A DNA stretch of 64,000 bases. Origin: Candidatus Epulonipiscium viviparus (lineage in GTDB: Bacteria > Bacillota > Clostridia > Lachnospirales > Cellulosilyticaceae). The notes beneath the pieces are model-generated. The model saw nothing but the letters and a program-made list of their open reading frames with translations. It had not been told where the DNA came from and did not search any database. The stretch spans positions 2,844,672 through 2,908,671 of the forward strand of contig NZ_CP117982.1 in assembly GCF_030708075.1 (NCBI RefSeq). Direction: 5' to 3'. Both the position numbers and the translations under genes were made by a program. Below, one piece after another: positions 9,242-17,326 of this stretch; position 1 is the first letter of the stretch, and every line of letters begins with the position of its first letter.

Positions 9242-9272
9242 AACGCACATGCAAATATTATACATGTGCGTT
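9242..9272 (-). terminator. Inverted repeat / probable terminator between the amidase and the sulfotransferase
   Basis: A perfect 10-bp inverted repeat (AACGCACATG / CATGTGCGTT) with an 11-base AT-rich loop lies 7 bases after the amidase stop. The T tract on the minus strand is short, so termination is likely but not certain. It separates the sulfotransferase-cysD-cysNC unit from the genes upstream. Confidence 0.6.
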
Positions 9273-9279
9273 GTATACT

Positions 9280-10188
9280 CTATTTAAAAAATTCTATTAT
9301 GGTTTCTGCGACAGCTTTAGAGTAACTAGTTGTAAACTCACTTTGGCCCAACTTCTTAGCATCGTCGATGTTGGATAAAAAGCCTCCTTCTATTAATAAT
9401 GATGGCATCTGGCTGGTTTTTAGCACTATCAATTTAGATGATGGTTTAGCACCTCGATTGAACATTCCAGTATATTCCACAATTTTCTCAATCATTGCTT
9501 CTGCCATAAGTTTGGATGTTGTATCATCTTCGCTCGGAAAATAGAATACTTCGCTGCCATTTGGGATGTCGCTGGTATGAGAATTATTATGCACACTCAC
9601 AAATAAATGCGCACCTATTTCGTTTGCTAAATCAGTTCGATAAGTTAATGCTAATGTCTCATCTAATTCTCTAGTCATATAGATCTTAATATCTGAATTT
9701 GTTTCGATAAAATCCTTAATGGCAAATGCATGCTCAGTATTTAGCTCCTTTTCTATCAAGCCATTGCCTAAAGTTCCAGGATCATTTCCACCATGACCTA
9801 TATCTAAAACTAGTATTTTAGCATATTTTTCTTCTGGGCGAACAATTTCTAAATTCAATCCACTTGCTGTTTCTGTTTGGTTGTATGCACATATCTGATT
9901 GCTTTTTATAATCAACTGAGTTGTTTTATCATTCAATATTTCTATCTCTCTAATATTATCGCTGTTTACTTGCAATTTTGTAGATGCATATGCAGCAGAA
10001 TAGTCCGCTCCCAAATCTATAATAATCTCTCGTTCTTTATAGTTATCTATGATTTCTATAATGGATTTATTATACTGAGTTAATAGCAACATATTTGATT
10101 CTTTGTCAATAATCAGCGGTTTGGTAGATTTATTTATGCCTGCTTTTGAAATTAACTCTATATCTATTAAAGGTTTTTGTACAATCAT
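9280..10188 (-). CDS. N-acetylmuramoyl-L-alanine amidase (Amidase_3), C-terminal half of a split AMIN-amidase
   Basis: Residues about 120-302 form a zinc amidase of the Amidase_3/CwlB type, with DIGHGGNDPG (Zn His), the glutamate in GLIEKELN, SVHNNS (Zn His) and the catalytic glutamate in LLIEGGFLSN. Residues 1-115 are beta-rich and look like an AMIN-type targeting domain. The product has no signal peptide, and the ATG at 10188 has no ribosome site. Upstream of that ATG the same frame continues with a D/N/T-rich linker matching the end of the gene at 10295-11266. The two therefore look like one secreted AMIN-AMIN-amidase protein split by a frameshift in a repetitive linker. If translated alone, the enzyme would stay in the cytoplasm. 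Confidence 0.8.
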   Translation of the reverse strand: MIVQKPLIDIELISKAGINKSTKPLIIDKESNMLLLTQYNKSIIEIIDNYKEREIIIDLGADYSAAYASTKLQVNSDNIREIEILNDKTTQLIIKSNQICAYNQTETASGLNLEIVRPEEKYAKILVLDIGHGGNDPGTLGNGLIEKELNTEHAFAIKDFIETNSDIKIYMTRELDETLALTYRTDLANEIGAHLFVSVHNNSHTSDIPNGSEVFYFPSEDDTTSKLMAEAMIEKIVEYTGMFNRGAKPSSKLIVLKTSQMPSLLIEGGFLSNIDDAKKLGQSEFTTSYSKAVAETIIEFFK

Positions 10189-10294
10189 TTTCTGAGATAA
10201 TTCTATTTCTTCTGTTGTAATTGTATTATCGTCCTTCGTTGCATTATCATCGGTTGATGCATTATCAGTGGTTATCAGTGGTTATGCAGTGGTA

Positions 10295-11266
10295 TCATGT
10301 TGTTATCAGCGGTGATGATGTGTTATCAGCGGTTGACGAATTATCAGCAGTTGATGTATTATCGCCAGCTATTGTATTCTCGTTCACCGTTGCATTTGGT
10401 GCTTCTACTGTTGGTGCTTCTAAAGGTATTTCTCCAAAAAATGCCTCTCCTATTTCTTCTTGAACTTTTTGGAACCTAATAAATAATGCTCCTTCAGTTT
10501 CTTCAAATTGATAATTAAAATTGGTCTTCTTCAAATCAACCTCTATTTCGAGTCCACCCATAGCATTATCTACCTTGATTGTATTTATATAATCTCCTTT
10601 AAAGTTTGCCCATCGTTGCTTTGTATCTAAATAATTATGCGGAACTTTGATCCTTAACTTTTCGGCTTCGTCATATATATTCAAATTTACTTCTGTACTT
10701 TTAATTCCATTTAATACCAAATAGTCTCCTGCTGAATCTGTGCCTGCAACAATTGCATCAATGGGTTTGCCATAAAATTGTACTATTATTTCATCTCGAT
10801 TATCGCTTATAATTGTTTCTACATGCGCTTCTCTTTTTAGTGTAAATGCTATAGTTGTAACTCCATCATTATCGGAGCTTTCTATCAATTCTATCGTATC
10901 ATTTTTAAATGGCATTATAGTTTGAGCTAGCAGTCTTGTGCTATTTTTAATTTCTAATATCAATCTATTATCTTCGCTGCGTGTTGTAACATCGCTAACT
11001 TCTCCGTCTATCAATACGCTTACCAAATCCCCGTTATTTTGTTCTAGCATTTCGATTGCTCTCACTATGGCTCTATCACTTTTATTAGGTTCTATATTAT
11101 TCTTTATTGTTATATCAGATCCTATATAAAACTCTTTGGCTCCATGTAAATTTTGCAAAAACTCTCCTAATGTATTATAATTACCCGAATCATTATATGT
11201 AATATTCATACCATTAGTTGTGATAGGCAATAAACTAAATATAGCTAACACCAAATATTTTTTCAA
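10295..11266 (-). CDS. Secreted AMIN-domain protein, N-terminal half of a split cell-wall amidase
   Basis: The 323-residue product has a short signal peptide (MKKYLVLAIFSLLPITTNG) and a GEFLQNLHGAKEFYIGSDITI region resembling copper-amine-oxidase-N/stalk-type domains. An AMIN-like beta domain follows (about 130-270, VTTIAFTLKREAHVETI and DEIIVQFYG). It then runs into a low-complexity linker of repeated D-N-x-S-T units and stops. The start is TTG, 7 bases from GGAGG. The linker composition continues in the +1-shifted frame that leads into the amidase at 9280-10188, so this is most probably the 5' part of the same original gene. It would target the hydrolase to peptidoglycan. Confidence 0.72.
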   Translation of the reverse strand: MKKYLVLAIFSLLPITTNGMNITYNDSGNYNTLGEFLQNLHGAKEFYIGSDITIKNNIEPNKSDRAIVRAIEMLEQNNGDLVSVLIDGEVSDVTTRSEDNRLILEIKNSTRLLAQTIMPFKNDTIELIESSDNDGVTTIAFTLKREAHVETIISDNRDEIIVQFYGKPIDAIVAGTDSAGDYLVLNGIKSTEVNLNIYDEAEKLRIKVPHNYLDTKQRWANFKGDYINTIKVDNAMGGLEIEVDLKKTNFNYQFEETEGALFIRFQKVQEEIGEAFFGEIPLEAPTVEAPNATVNENTIAGDNTSTADNSSTADNTSSPLITT

Positions 11267-11386
11267 AAGTATCTCCTCCTTGTAGTTCTTTATCTAATTG
11301 TATATGGCTATTATGATCCTTTCTGTGAATTTTATAACACTAAAAAATAGAAATAGCATAATTGTGATTTATTGGAAATTTACCAA

Positions 11387-11414
11387 CAAAAAAACTGCCC
11401 ATCAAGTGAGCAGT
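11387..11414 (-). terminator. Rho-independent terminator of the TauE/SafE gene
   Basis: On the minus strand an 8-bp stem (ACTGCTCA / TGGGCAGT, one G-U pair) with a CTTGA loop is followed by seven T. It starts 6 bases after the stop at 11421. Confidence 0.85.
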
Positions 11415-11420
11415 CTCTTC

Positions 11421-12209
11421 TTAAATAGTTGCGACCCTTACTATATTAATAATATTAAGGCAGATGACAACTATCATTATTAAACTAAATAGCTTTTCTA
11501 CTTGCTTACTTGTAAGTTTTTTGCTAAATTTATCTCCTAGAAAACCTCCTGCAATACCACCAAATATCATATACGGGGCAGTACTTAAATCATATGCTCC
11601 AAACCCTACTGTAAATAAAGTAGTTCCTAAAGTTGATATTTGTGAAAAGAATATGGTAAATATGGAATATATTGCTGCATCTTTGGCATTGCAAGAAAAT
11701 AGAATTATTATTAATGCTACATTTACAGGTCCTCCACCTATACCCAAAAAAGCTGATATAGTACCCATAACTATTCCTGCTGTTAAACATATAAATATAT
11801 TCGAAGTATTAAAAGTTTTGATTTTTTTCTTAAATATATTAAATAGTAAAATGCTAAACATCAATAATGCTAAAAGTACAGACTGAATAATCTTAGCATT
11901 TGTTTCGGGAATTAAATTATCAAATATATCAAATATGTATTTCCCAATAAACCCTCCGGCAATAGCACCAAATGAAAGGGATAATAATTTTTTGTATTCA
12001 AAAGTTGCTTTTGACATGAATTTTTTGGCTAGCGAAACAATTGCCATCGAAAATACTGTACACGATGAAAGTATCCCTATAGTTGCCATATCGTAATGAC
12101 CAAAAAAATCAAGAACTGGCTTAATGATTACTCCGCCACCAAGCCCGGATATAGCACCTACTGTCGAAGCTGATAAACCAATAAGCAAATATAAAATTCC
12201 TATTTCCAT
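11421..12209 (-). CDS. TauE/SafE-family membrane transporter (putative sulfite/sulfur-anion exporter)
   Basis: The 262-residue protein has about eight hydrophobic segments and two internally related halves, each with the family signature: SASTVGAISGLGGGVIIKP near the N-terminus and GTISAFLGIGGGPVNVAL in the middle. The family exports sulfite, sulfoacetate or related organosulfur anions, or thiosulfate in some members. The start chosen is the ATG at 12209, with AAAGGAG 8 bases upstream. The longer open frame to 12329 would begin inside the terminator of the upstream gene. It lies between the glycan-decoration genes and could relieve sulfite or sulfate produced around PAPS metabolism or sulfatase action (inference). 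The substrate is not established. Confidence 0.85.
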   Translation of the reverse strand: MEIGILYLLIGLSASTVGAISGLGGGVIIKPVLDFFGHYDMATIGILSSCTVFSMAIVSLAKKFMSKATFEYKKLLSLSFGAIAGGFIGKYIFDIFDNLIPETNAKIIQSVLLALLMFSILLFNIFKKKIKTFNTSNIFICLTAGIVMGTISAFLGIGGGPVNVALIIILFSCNAKDAAIYSIFTIFFSQISTLGTTLFTVGFGAYDLSTAPYMIFGGIAGGFLGDKFSKKLTSKQVEKLFSLIMIVVICLNIINIVRVATI

Positions 12210-12318
12210 GTATCTCTCTCCTTTTTTATTTCTAATTATAACAAATTGCCCCATGATTGTAAAGCTTATATATTGACATAGAGTATTTTTGTGTTTGATT
12301 TTTAATAATTTTGATATA

Positions 12319-12344
12319 AAAAAAAGCACTAGTTATTCTAGTGC
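12319..12344 (-). terminator. Rho-independent terminator of the Rossmann-SGNH-CitC-like gene
   Basis: A GCACTAG / CTAGTGC stem with a 5-base loop (12326-12344) is followed on the minus strand by seven or more T. It lies directly after the stop codon at 12348. Confidence 0.88.
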
Positions 12345-12347
12345 CTT

Positions 12348-14354
12348 TTAACGCTTATGCTTTTTAATTAAAAATTCTACTGTAGGTTGAGGTACCAACT
12401 TTTCTAATAATTCATAAGCTTCCTCAAGAACGCATCTTCTAACTTTTGAGGCGCTAATCACTTCATCGTCTATTTCTTTTCTAGGAATCTCAATTACTTC
12501 GATATTATACTTAGGCAACATTTTTTTCATTTCTGCATTATAGTTGCTGGTCACGGCACAATAGGGTTCCTCGCCCACAAATCTTTTGGTGATATTCAAT
12601 TCGGGTGCAATCTTGAGGCAAAAAATTCCGAGATCGACATCTGGACCAGAAATAACGTCACCTTTTATAATCGTCTCTTTGGAAAAATATGAAGGGAAAG
12701 TCCTTTGAGAAATAATAAAGTTTCCACTTGGTATAATAATGACATTGTTTAAGTCCTTGCAATTTTCTTGAACTAAGGCAAAACGTTCTTCAAACGTATA
12801 AACCGACTTATTCTCTTCCACAACAAATATATATAATAAGTCCACTTGGCTAGCGGCATACTCTATGACATACCTATGCCCGAATGTGAATGGATTGCAA
12901 TTTACCACTATGCTACCTATATTTGCAAGGTCGTTGTATATGGCATTACTGGATTTGAGTATTCCTTTAACATATTGATCTAATTGAGCGTATACTTCAT
13001 TTGTTAGCATAATTTTTAATTCATCGTCTATATGAGCTTGTTGCCATTGTTTAGTCGATTGATCAAATTTCTTTTTACTGTCGTTAACAAATATTTCATC
13101 AAACATAAGTTGTGCAATTCGGGTATGAGCTTTTGGGGTATAATGTGCACTATCTATAAAAATTTTATTATTCATTTCTATATCAGAAAACATAGAGCTT
13201 AAGTCAATATAATGAATTTCATGGATCAAGCATATAGATTTAACAATATTAGCTGCTTGACGAGTTAATTGATGAAAATATTGTATAGTTTCAGAAGTTA
13301 TCAACTGTTCTTTATTACTGACTTTAAAATATCTATACAAATCGAATTCGTTTTGAGTTAAATTTGGTTTATCAAATATTGTTTGCCAATATAAAAAATA
13401 TAACTCAGCTCCATATTGATTACAATACAATTTTATTTCTTTCACAAGGTTCATTGAATGTAATAGATATTCATAGTCATATATAGATTGAAACTTATTT
13501 GTTCCGGGTAATATAACTATATCGCCCTTAATTAATTTTATATTTTTTAATGCAACAAATAGAGTCATTATATTAGTCCTAAAACTGTTGTGATTAGGCT
13601 GCGAATAATTATGGACTTTATAATCATAATCATGTGCATCTACTAATAATTGTAGTTGACTAGGTATAGTATATCTATCTTCAACGCCTACTCCTCTAAT
13701 GCGAGAATATCCCAATACATATATATTATTAGTATACTTCCTTTTACTACAAATTGTTTTTCTCAATCCATTCTCGCTATTCCAATACTTTGTTTTAATC
13801 TCAGGGTACGTATATATTCCAAAAGTATTCATAGTATATTCTGGCTCAATATTTATTTCGCTTAAATATGCATATGGATTTTTGTTGAAGTCTTCTATAT
13901 GGTTATATCCTTCGAAAATAAACGGATTAATGAGTACTCTTTTTGCTCTTCTAAATCCATATTTATCTATATTTAAATCATAATGTATCATAGAAAAAAG
14001 ATTAAATACAATATTTTCATTATCAGCTAATTGTCGTATTAATTTATTTTCTATTTTAACCGATTCTTCTACATCTAAAGTCGCTATTAAAATATTAAAT
14101 GTTGCATCATTAAATTTCAAAAGCATTTTCTTGAAACTGGCTAGTGTAATAACAGTTATATTATCTATTTTGTCAATTGAACTAGCTTTTTTATCTATAA
14201 AAAAATTTACCTTAGGTACAACTCCACATCGTTTTTGATCAAAACCCTTATATACTTGCTGCCCTACTTCACCTGCACCATAAATTACCACGATACTTTC
14301 TTTAAGGTATAATGGTAGCAAAAAATCATCTTCGCTAGTTAATATATTTATCAT
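12348..14354 (-). CDS. Three-domain protein: Rossmann module, SGNH-hydrolase-like domain, CitC-like nucleotidyltransferase
   Basis: The 668-residue product has three recognisable parts. Residues about 20-110 are a Rossmann-type module (IVVIYGAGEVGQQVY). About 205-430 contain SGNH-hydrolase-like features, namely VLGYSRIRG, GDIVILPGTN and a late DSAHYTPKAHTRIA block suited to the D-x-x-H dyad. About 475-668 match the C-terminal nucleotidyltransferase half of citrate lyase ligase (CitC), with IVVNCNPFTFGHRYVIEYA (the G-H motif), FVVEE and a SASKVRR motif. CitC adenylylates acetate for citrate lyase, but no citrate lyase genes are here. An activating transferase plus an acyl-ester-type hydrolase in a glycan locus suggests addition or removal of a small acyl or phospho group on a surface glycan (inference). 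No signal peptide is seen. A GGAGG site precedes the ATG. Confidence 0.75.
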   Translation of the reverse strand: MINILTSEDDFLLPLYLKESIVVIYGAGEVGQQVYKGFDQKRCGVVPKVNFFIDKKASSIDKIDNITVITLASFKKMLLKFNDATFNILIATLDVEESVKIENKLIRQLADNENIVFNLFSMIHYDLNIDKYGFRRAKRVLINPFIFEGYNHIEDFNKNPYAYLSEINIEPEYTMNTFGIYTYPEIKTKYWNSENGLRKTICSKRKYTNNIYVLGYSRIRGVGVEDRYTIPSQLQLLVDAHDYDYKVHNYSQPNHNSFRTNIMTLFVALKNIKLIKGDIVILPGTNKFQSIYDYEYLLHSMNLVKEIKLYCNQYGAELYFLYWQTIFDKPNLTQNEFDLYRYFKVSNKEQLITSETIQYFHQLTRQAANIVKSICLIHEIHYIDLSSMFSDIEMNNKIFIDSAHYTPKAHTRIAQLMFDEIFVNDSKKKFDQSTKQWQQAHIDDELKIMLTNEVYAQLDQYVKGILKSSNAIYNDLANIGSIVVNCNPFTFGHRYVIEYAASQVDLLYIFVVEENKSVYTFEERFALVQENCKDLNNVIIIPSGNFIISQRTFPSYFSKETIIKGDVISGPDVDLGIFCLKIAPELNITKRFVGEEPYCAVTSNYNAEMKKMLPKYNIEVIEIPRKEIDDEVISASKVRRCVLEEAYELLEKLVPQPTVEFLIKKHKR

Positions 14355-14454
14355 GGTTATACCTCCGTCTTAATTTTAGTTTTAGTGTTTCCTAAATTAT
14401 ATTCAAATATGTACTTTCTCTCAAATAGGAACCATCACACTGACACCATATCAG

Positions 14455-14487
14455 CATAATGGCTCCAATTTGACTTGAGCCATTATG
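14455..14487 (-). other. Perfect 11-bp inverted repeat overlapping the spo0A stop codon
   Basis: CATAATGGCTC and GAGCCATTATG flank an 11-base loop, and the spo0A TAA lies within the stem. No T tract follows on the minus strand, so it may be an mRNA 3'-end-stabilising hairpin, not a classical intrinsic terminator. Confidence 0.6.
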
Positions 14488-15298
14488 AAACTTGCATTTG
14501 AAGTCTAAGCTTATCGGCAATAAGAGCAACAAATTCGGAATTGGTAGGTTTTCCCTTGCCATTATTTACAGTATATCCAAATAATTTTTCAAGTGTTTCC
14601 ATCTTTCCTCTGCTCCACGCAACTTCTATGGCATGTCTGATTGCTCTTTCTACTCTACTAGGTGTTGTATTATACCTCTTAGCAATGGACGGATATAACT
14701 GCTTAGTAATTGAATTTAGAATATCCATATCATTTATGGCCATAATGATGGCATCTCGCAAGTATTGGTATCCCTTAATATGTGCCGGAATGCCTATCTC
14801 ATGAATAATACTAGTTACTTCTGTTTCTAACGTAAATTTTGATATGCGTTCTTTTTCTTCTTTATTGTCTTCTTTAATAAGATTTTGATTTTGCGGCATA
14901 TTATACATGTCTTGCATATTCATAAGTTGTTTTATTCGCAACACTAACGCATCTAAATCAAATGGCTTCACAATATAATATTCAGCCCCCAAAGCAAGTG
15001 CACGACCTGTGATCTTGTCCTGGCCAACGGCAGATAACATAATCACAATTGGTTTTTTAGATAATTTAGTTGCTTTCAATTTTTCTAAAACACTAATCCC
15101 ATCTAGGTTTGGCATTATAACATCTAATATTAAAATGTCTGGAGCAAGCTTAATTACTGCGTCATAAGCCTCGTTTCCATCATATGCCACTCCTACAATT
15201 TCAAGACCAGCTTGCTTGTTAATAAATTCTCGTAAAATGTCAATCATATCTTTGCTATCATCTGCTATTACAATTTGAATATTCTTATTTGTTTCCAT
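14483..15298 (-). CDS. spo0A: Sporulation master response regulator Spo0A
   Basis: The 271-residue protein has an N-terminal receiver domain with the acidic pair D13-D14, phosphoacceptor D59 (LILDVIMP), S89 and K111. The C-terminal Spo0A effector domain (about 155-271) contains the [19 protein letters not shown] block and the DNA-binding [18 protein letters not shown] helix. Phospho-Spo0A controls sporulation entry or its derived developmental programmes in Firmicutes. The gene is alone between convergently or separately promoted genes, and spoIVB, its usual upstream neighbour in many Clostridia, is absent here. It has its own sigma-A-type promoter and a GGGGG-type ribosome site. Length and key residues are all standard. 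Confidence 0.96.
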   Translation of the reverse strand: METNKNIQIVIADDSKDMIDILREFINKQAGLEIVGVAYDGNEAYDAVIKLAPDILILDVIMPNLDGISVLEKLKATKLSKKPIVIMLSAVGQDKITGRALALGAEYYIVKPFDLDALVLRIKQLMNMQDMYNMPQNQNLIKEDNKEEKERISKFTLETEVTSIIHEIGIPAHIKGYQYLRDAIIMAINDMDILNSITKQLYPSIAKRYNTTPSRVERAIRHAIEVAWSRGKMETLEKLFGYTVNNGKGKPTNSEFVALIADKLRLQMQVS

Positions 15299-15338
15299 TT
15301 TTAAAGTCCCCCTAAAAAATCATCTTATTTTTTACCTT

Positions 15339-15367
15339 ATTATACTTTAAATTATTAAACTATGCAA
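15339..15367 (-). promoter_or_regulatory. Sigma-A-type promoter of spo0A
   Basis: On the minus strand TTGCAT and TATAAT are separated by 17 bases, about 40 bases before the spo0A ATG. Confidence 0.7.
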
Positions 15368-15441
15368 CTTATTTTTACATATTTTTTCGTAATTTGGGAT
15401 TTTTTTCTACATCGACTCAAATTATTATGAAATTGTCCAAA

Positions 15442-16650
15442 TTAATATTGAGGATTAATAAAATATCCCGCTTCCTCAAATGCCTCTTTAATCCTTTGGA
15501 TATGGGCAAATCCGTTTGTTTCAACTGTAATTTCTAGCTGTACATTTTGATATTTATTTCTAGCCTTGGCTTGGTTATGTTCTAATCTAATTACATTAGC
15601 GCCAAGTTTTGTTAATAAAGTTGATACATTTAATAGTTGCCCAGGGATATTAGCAAGCTCGACCCCAAAGCAGAATATACGTCCTCTAGATACAAATCCA
15701 CTATTAATTAATGCTGATAAATTAAGCATATCAATATTTCCGCCACTAATCAAACACACTATCTTTTTATCTTGAATATTTTTAATATCTTTTAACGCGG
15801 CTAAAGATGCGACACCAGATGTTTCTGCCACTAATTTATGTTTCTCTAATAATACTAAAAGTTTATCGACTATTACGTTGTCTTTAACTCTAACCATCTC
15901 ATCCACATAATTTGAAATTACTTCGAAAGTTAACTTGCCAGGGCTCTTTACCGCAATGCCCTCCGCGATAGTTGCAATAGAATCTAAAGCAATCAATCTG
16001 TGTTCTTGAAAACTTTTCACCATGGCAGATGCGCCATAAGCTTGTACACCTACTATTTTTATATTAGGATTTATGGCTTTAGCATAAACGCTTATGCCAC
16101 TGATCAATCCTCCGCCACCAATTGGTACAACAATTATATCGCAATCTGGCAATTGATCCAATATTTCCAACCCAACAGTGCCTTGTCCTGCCATAATCTC
16201 TTCATCATCAAACGGGTGAATAAACGTGGCGCCCTCTTGCTGCGATAACTCACACGCTTTCTTATAAGCATCATCAAAAAATTTGCCATGCAATATAACC
16301 TTGCCTCCAAAATCCATCGTTGCCTGAACTTTCAGATATGGAGTTGTTTCGGGCATCACAATTGTCGCATTAATTTTTTCGAGAGTAGCTGCATATGCCA
16401 CGCCTTGAGCATGGTTTCCAGCAGAAGCGCATACTACTCCTCGACCCTTTTGCTCTGCGGTCAACTTGCGAATTTTGTTTAGCGCACCTCGTAATTTATA
16501 TGCGCCTGTAGTTTGCAAGTTTTCGCATTTGAGATATACTTTGTTGCCGTTTCCACACATTTCTGAAAAAACTGGACTATACAATATAGGAGTTTTGACC
16601 ACTACATCCTTAATGGTTTCGTATGCGTCTTGTATTTGTTCTATATTCAT
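15442..16650 (-). CDS. ilvA: Threonine ammonia-lyase (threonine dehydratase) with C-terminal ACT-like domain
   Basis: The 402-residue enzyme is of the fold-II PLP type. The catalytic lysine is K52 in TTGAYKLRGALNKI, the glycine-rich phosphate loop is in PIGGGGLISG, and a SGGNID block follows near 320. It deaminates threonine to 2-oxobutanoate. Residues about 330-402 form an ACT-like regulatory domain (IPGQLLNVSTLLTKLGANV). This length class includes both biosynthetic IlvA-type and catabolic TdcB-type enzymes, so the symbol is provisional. The ATG at 16650, preceded by GAAGGTG, is preferred to the longer frame, which would overlap rubrerythrin. It follows the rubrerythrin gene by about 58 bases without an obvious terminator. 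Confidence 0.9.
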   Translation of the reverse strand: MNIEQIQDAYETIKDVVVKTPILYSPVFSEMCGNGNKVYLKCENLQTTGAYKLRGALNKIRKLTAEQKGRGVVCASAGNHAQGVAYAATLEKINATIVMPETTPYLKVQATMDFGGKVILHGKFFDDAYKKACELSQQEGATFIHPFDDEEIMAGQGTVGLEILDQLPDCDIIVVPIGGGGLISGISVYAKAINPNIKIVGVQAYGASAMVKSFQEHRLIALDSIATIAEGIAVKSPGKLTFEVISNYVDEMVRVKDNVIVDKLLVLLEKHKLVAETSGVASLAALKDIKNIQDKKIVCLISGGNIDMLNLSALINSGFVSRGRIFCFGVELANIPGQLLNVSTLLTKLGANVIRLEHNQAKARNKYQNVQLEITVETNGFAHIQRIKEAFEEAGYFINPQY

Positions 16651-16708
16651 TTTTTCACCTTCGCTATATAAAACGCCCAACCAGACTTGCTGATCAGGCG
16701 CTAGTATT

Positions 16709-17248
16709 TTAATAATTATATGCCTTAATTTCAAAAAACGCTTGTGGATGCGAACAGACTGGGCAAACTTTTGGTGCGCTAAGCCCCTCTAGAGTATGCC
16801 CACACACTGTACATATCCACTCAACTTTTTCGTTTTTCTTAAATACACTTTTGTTTTCTAAGTTTTCTAATAATTTTGCGTATCGTGTTTCGTGTTCTTT
16901 TTCTATTGCGCCAACAGACTGAAATAATTTTGCGATATCATTGAACCCTTCTTCTTTGGCAACTTCGGCAAAGCCCAAATACATGTCAGACCATTCAAAT
17001 TTTTCGCCCTTTATAGCGTCTTTAAGATTGGATTCTGTATCAGGCATGGCACCATCGTGTAGCAGTTTAAACCAAATTTTGGCATGTGCCTCTTCGTTAT
17101 TAGCGGTTTCGGTAAATAGATCCGAAATCTGTTTATAACCATCTTTAGCGGCTTGCGATGCATAATAATGGTACTTACTTCTAGCTTGAGCTTCTCCTGC
17201 AAATGCTGTTTTGAGGTTTTCTTCTGTTTTACTTCCTTTTAGATTCAT
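16709..17248 (-). CDS. Rubrerythrin
   Basis: The 179-residue protein has the diiron ferritin-like four-helix domain (E-x-x-x metal ligands in AFAGEAQARSKYHYYA, NNEEAHAKIW and GAIEKEHETRYAKL). A C-terminal rubredoxin-type Fe(SCys)4 site follows with CTVC and CPVC pairs. It reduces hydrogen peroxide in anaerobes using rubredoxin or NADH-linked donors. The ATG at 17248 is chosen because AAAGGAG lies just upstream; an earlier in-frame ATG at 17266 precedes that ribosome site. The presence of the gene fits a strict anaerobe. Confidence 0.95.
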   Translation of the reverse strand: MNLKGSKTEENLKTAFAGEAQARSKYHYYASQAAKDGYKQISDLFTETANNEEAHAKIWFKLLHDGAMPDTESNLKDAIKGEKFEWSDMYLGFAEVAKEEGFNDIAKLFQSVGAIEKEHETRYAKLLENLENKSVFKKNEKVEWICTVCGHTLEGLSAPKVCPVCSHPQAFFEIKAYNY

Positions 17249-17292
17249 AGAATGCTCCTTTGACAAATAGTATTTAATATTAGTCTGTCCCT

Positions 17293-17301
17293 ATTATACC
17301 A
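17293..17301 (-). promoter_or_regulatory. Extended -10 promoter of rubrerythrin
   Basis: TGGTATAAT on the minus strand is a TGn-extended -10 element about 45 bases upstream of the ATG. No good -35 is seen, as expected for this class. Confidence 0.55.
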
Positions 17302-17326
17302 ATTTATTCAAAAGAAATGATAATTT

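Noticed and set aside
12210-12329. Longer N-terminus for the TauE/SafE gene
   Set aside because: It would begin inside the terminator stem of the upstream gene, and a good ribosome site supports the ATG at 12209.
12348-14354. Annotation as citrate lyase ligase (citC)
   Set aside because: Only the C-terminal nucleotidyltransferase part matches; the rest of the architecture and the absence of citrate lyase genes argue against that role.
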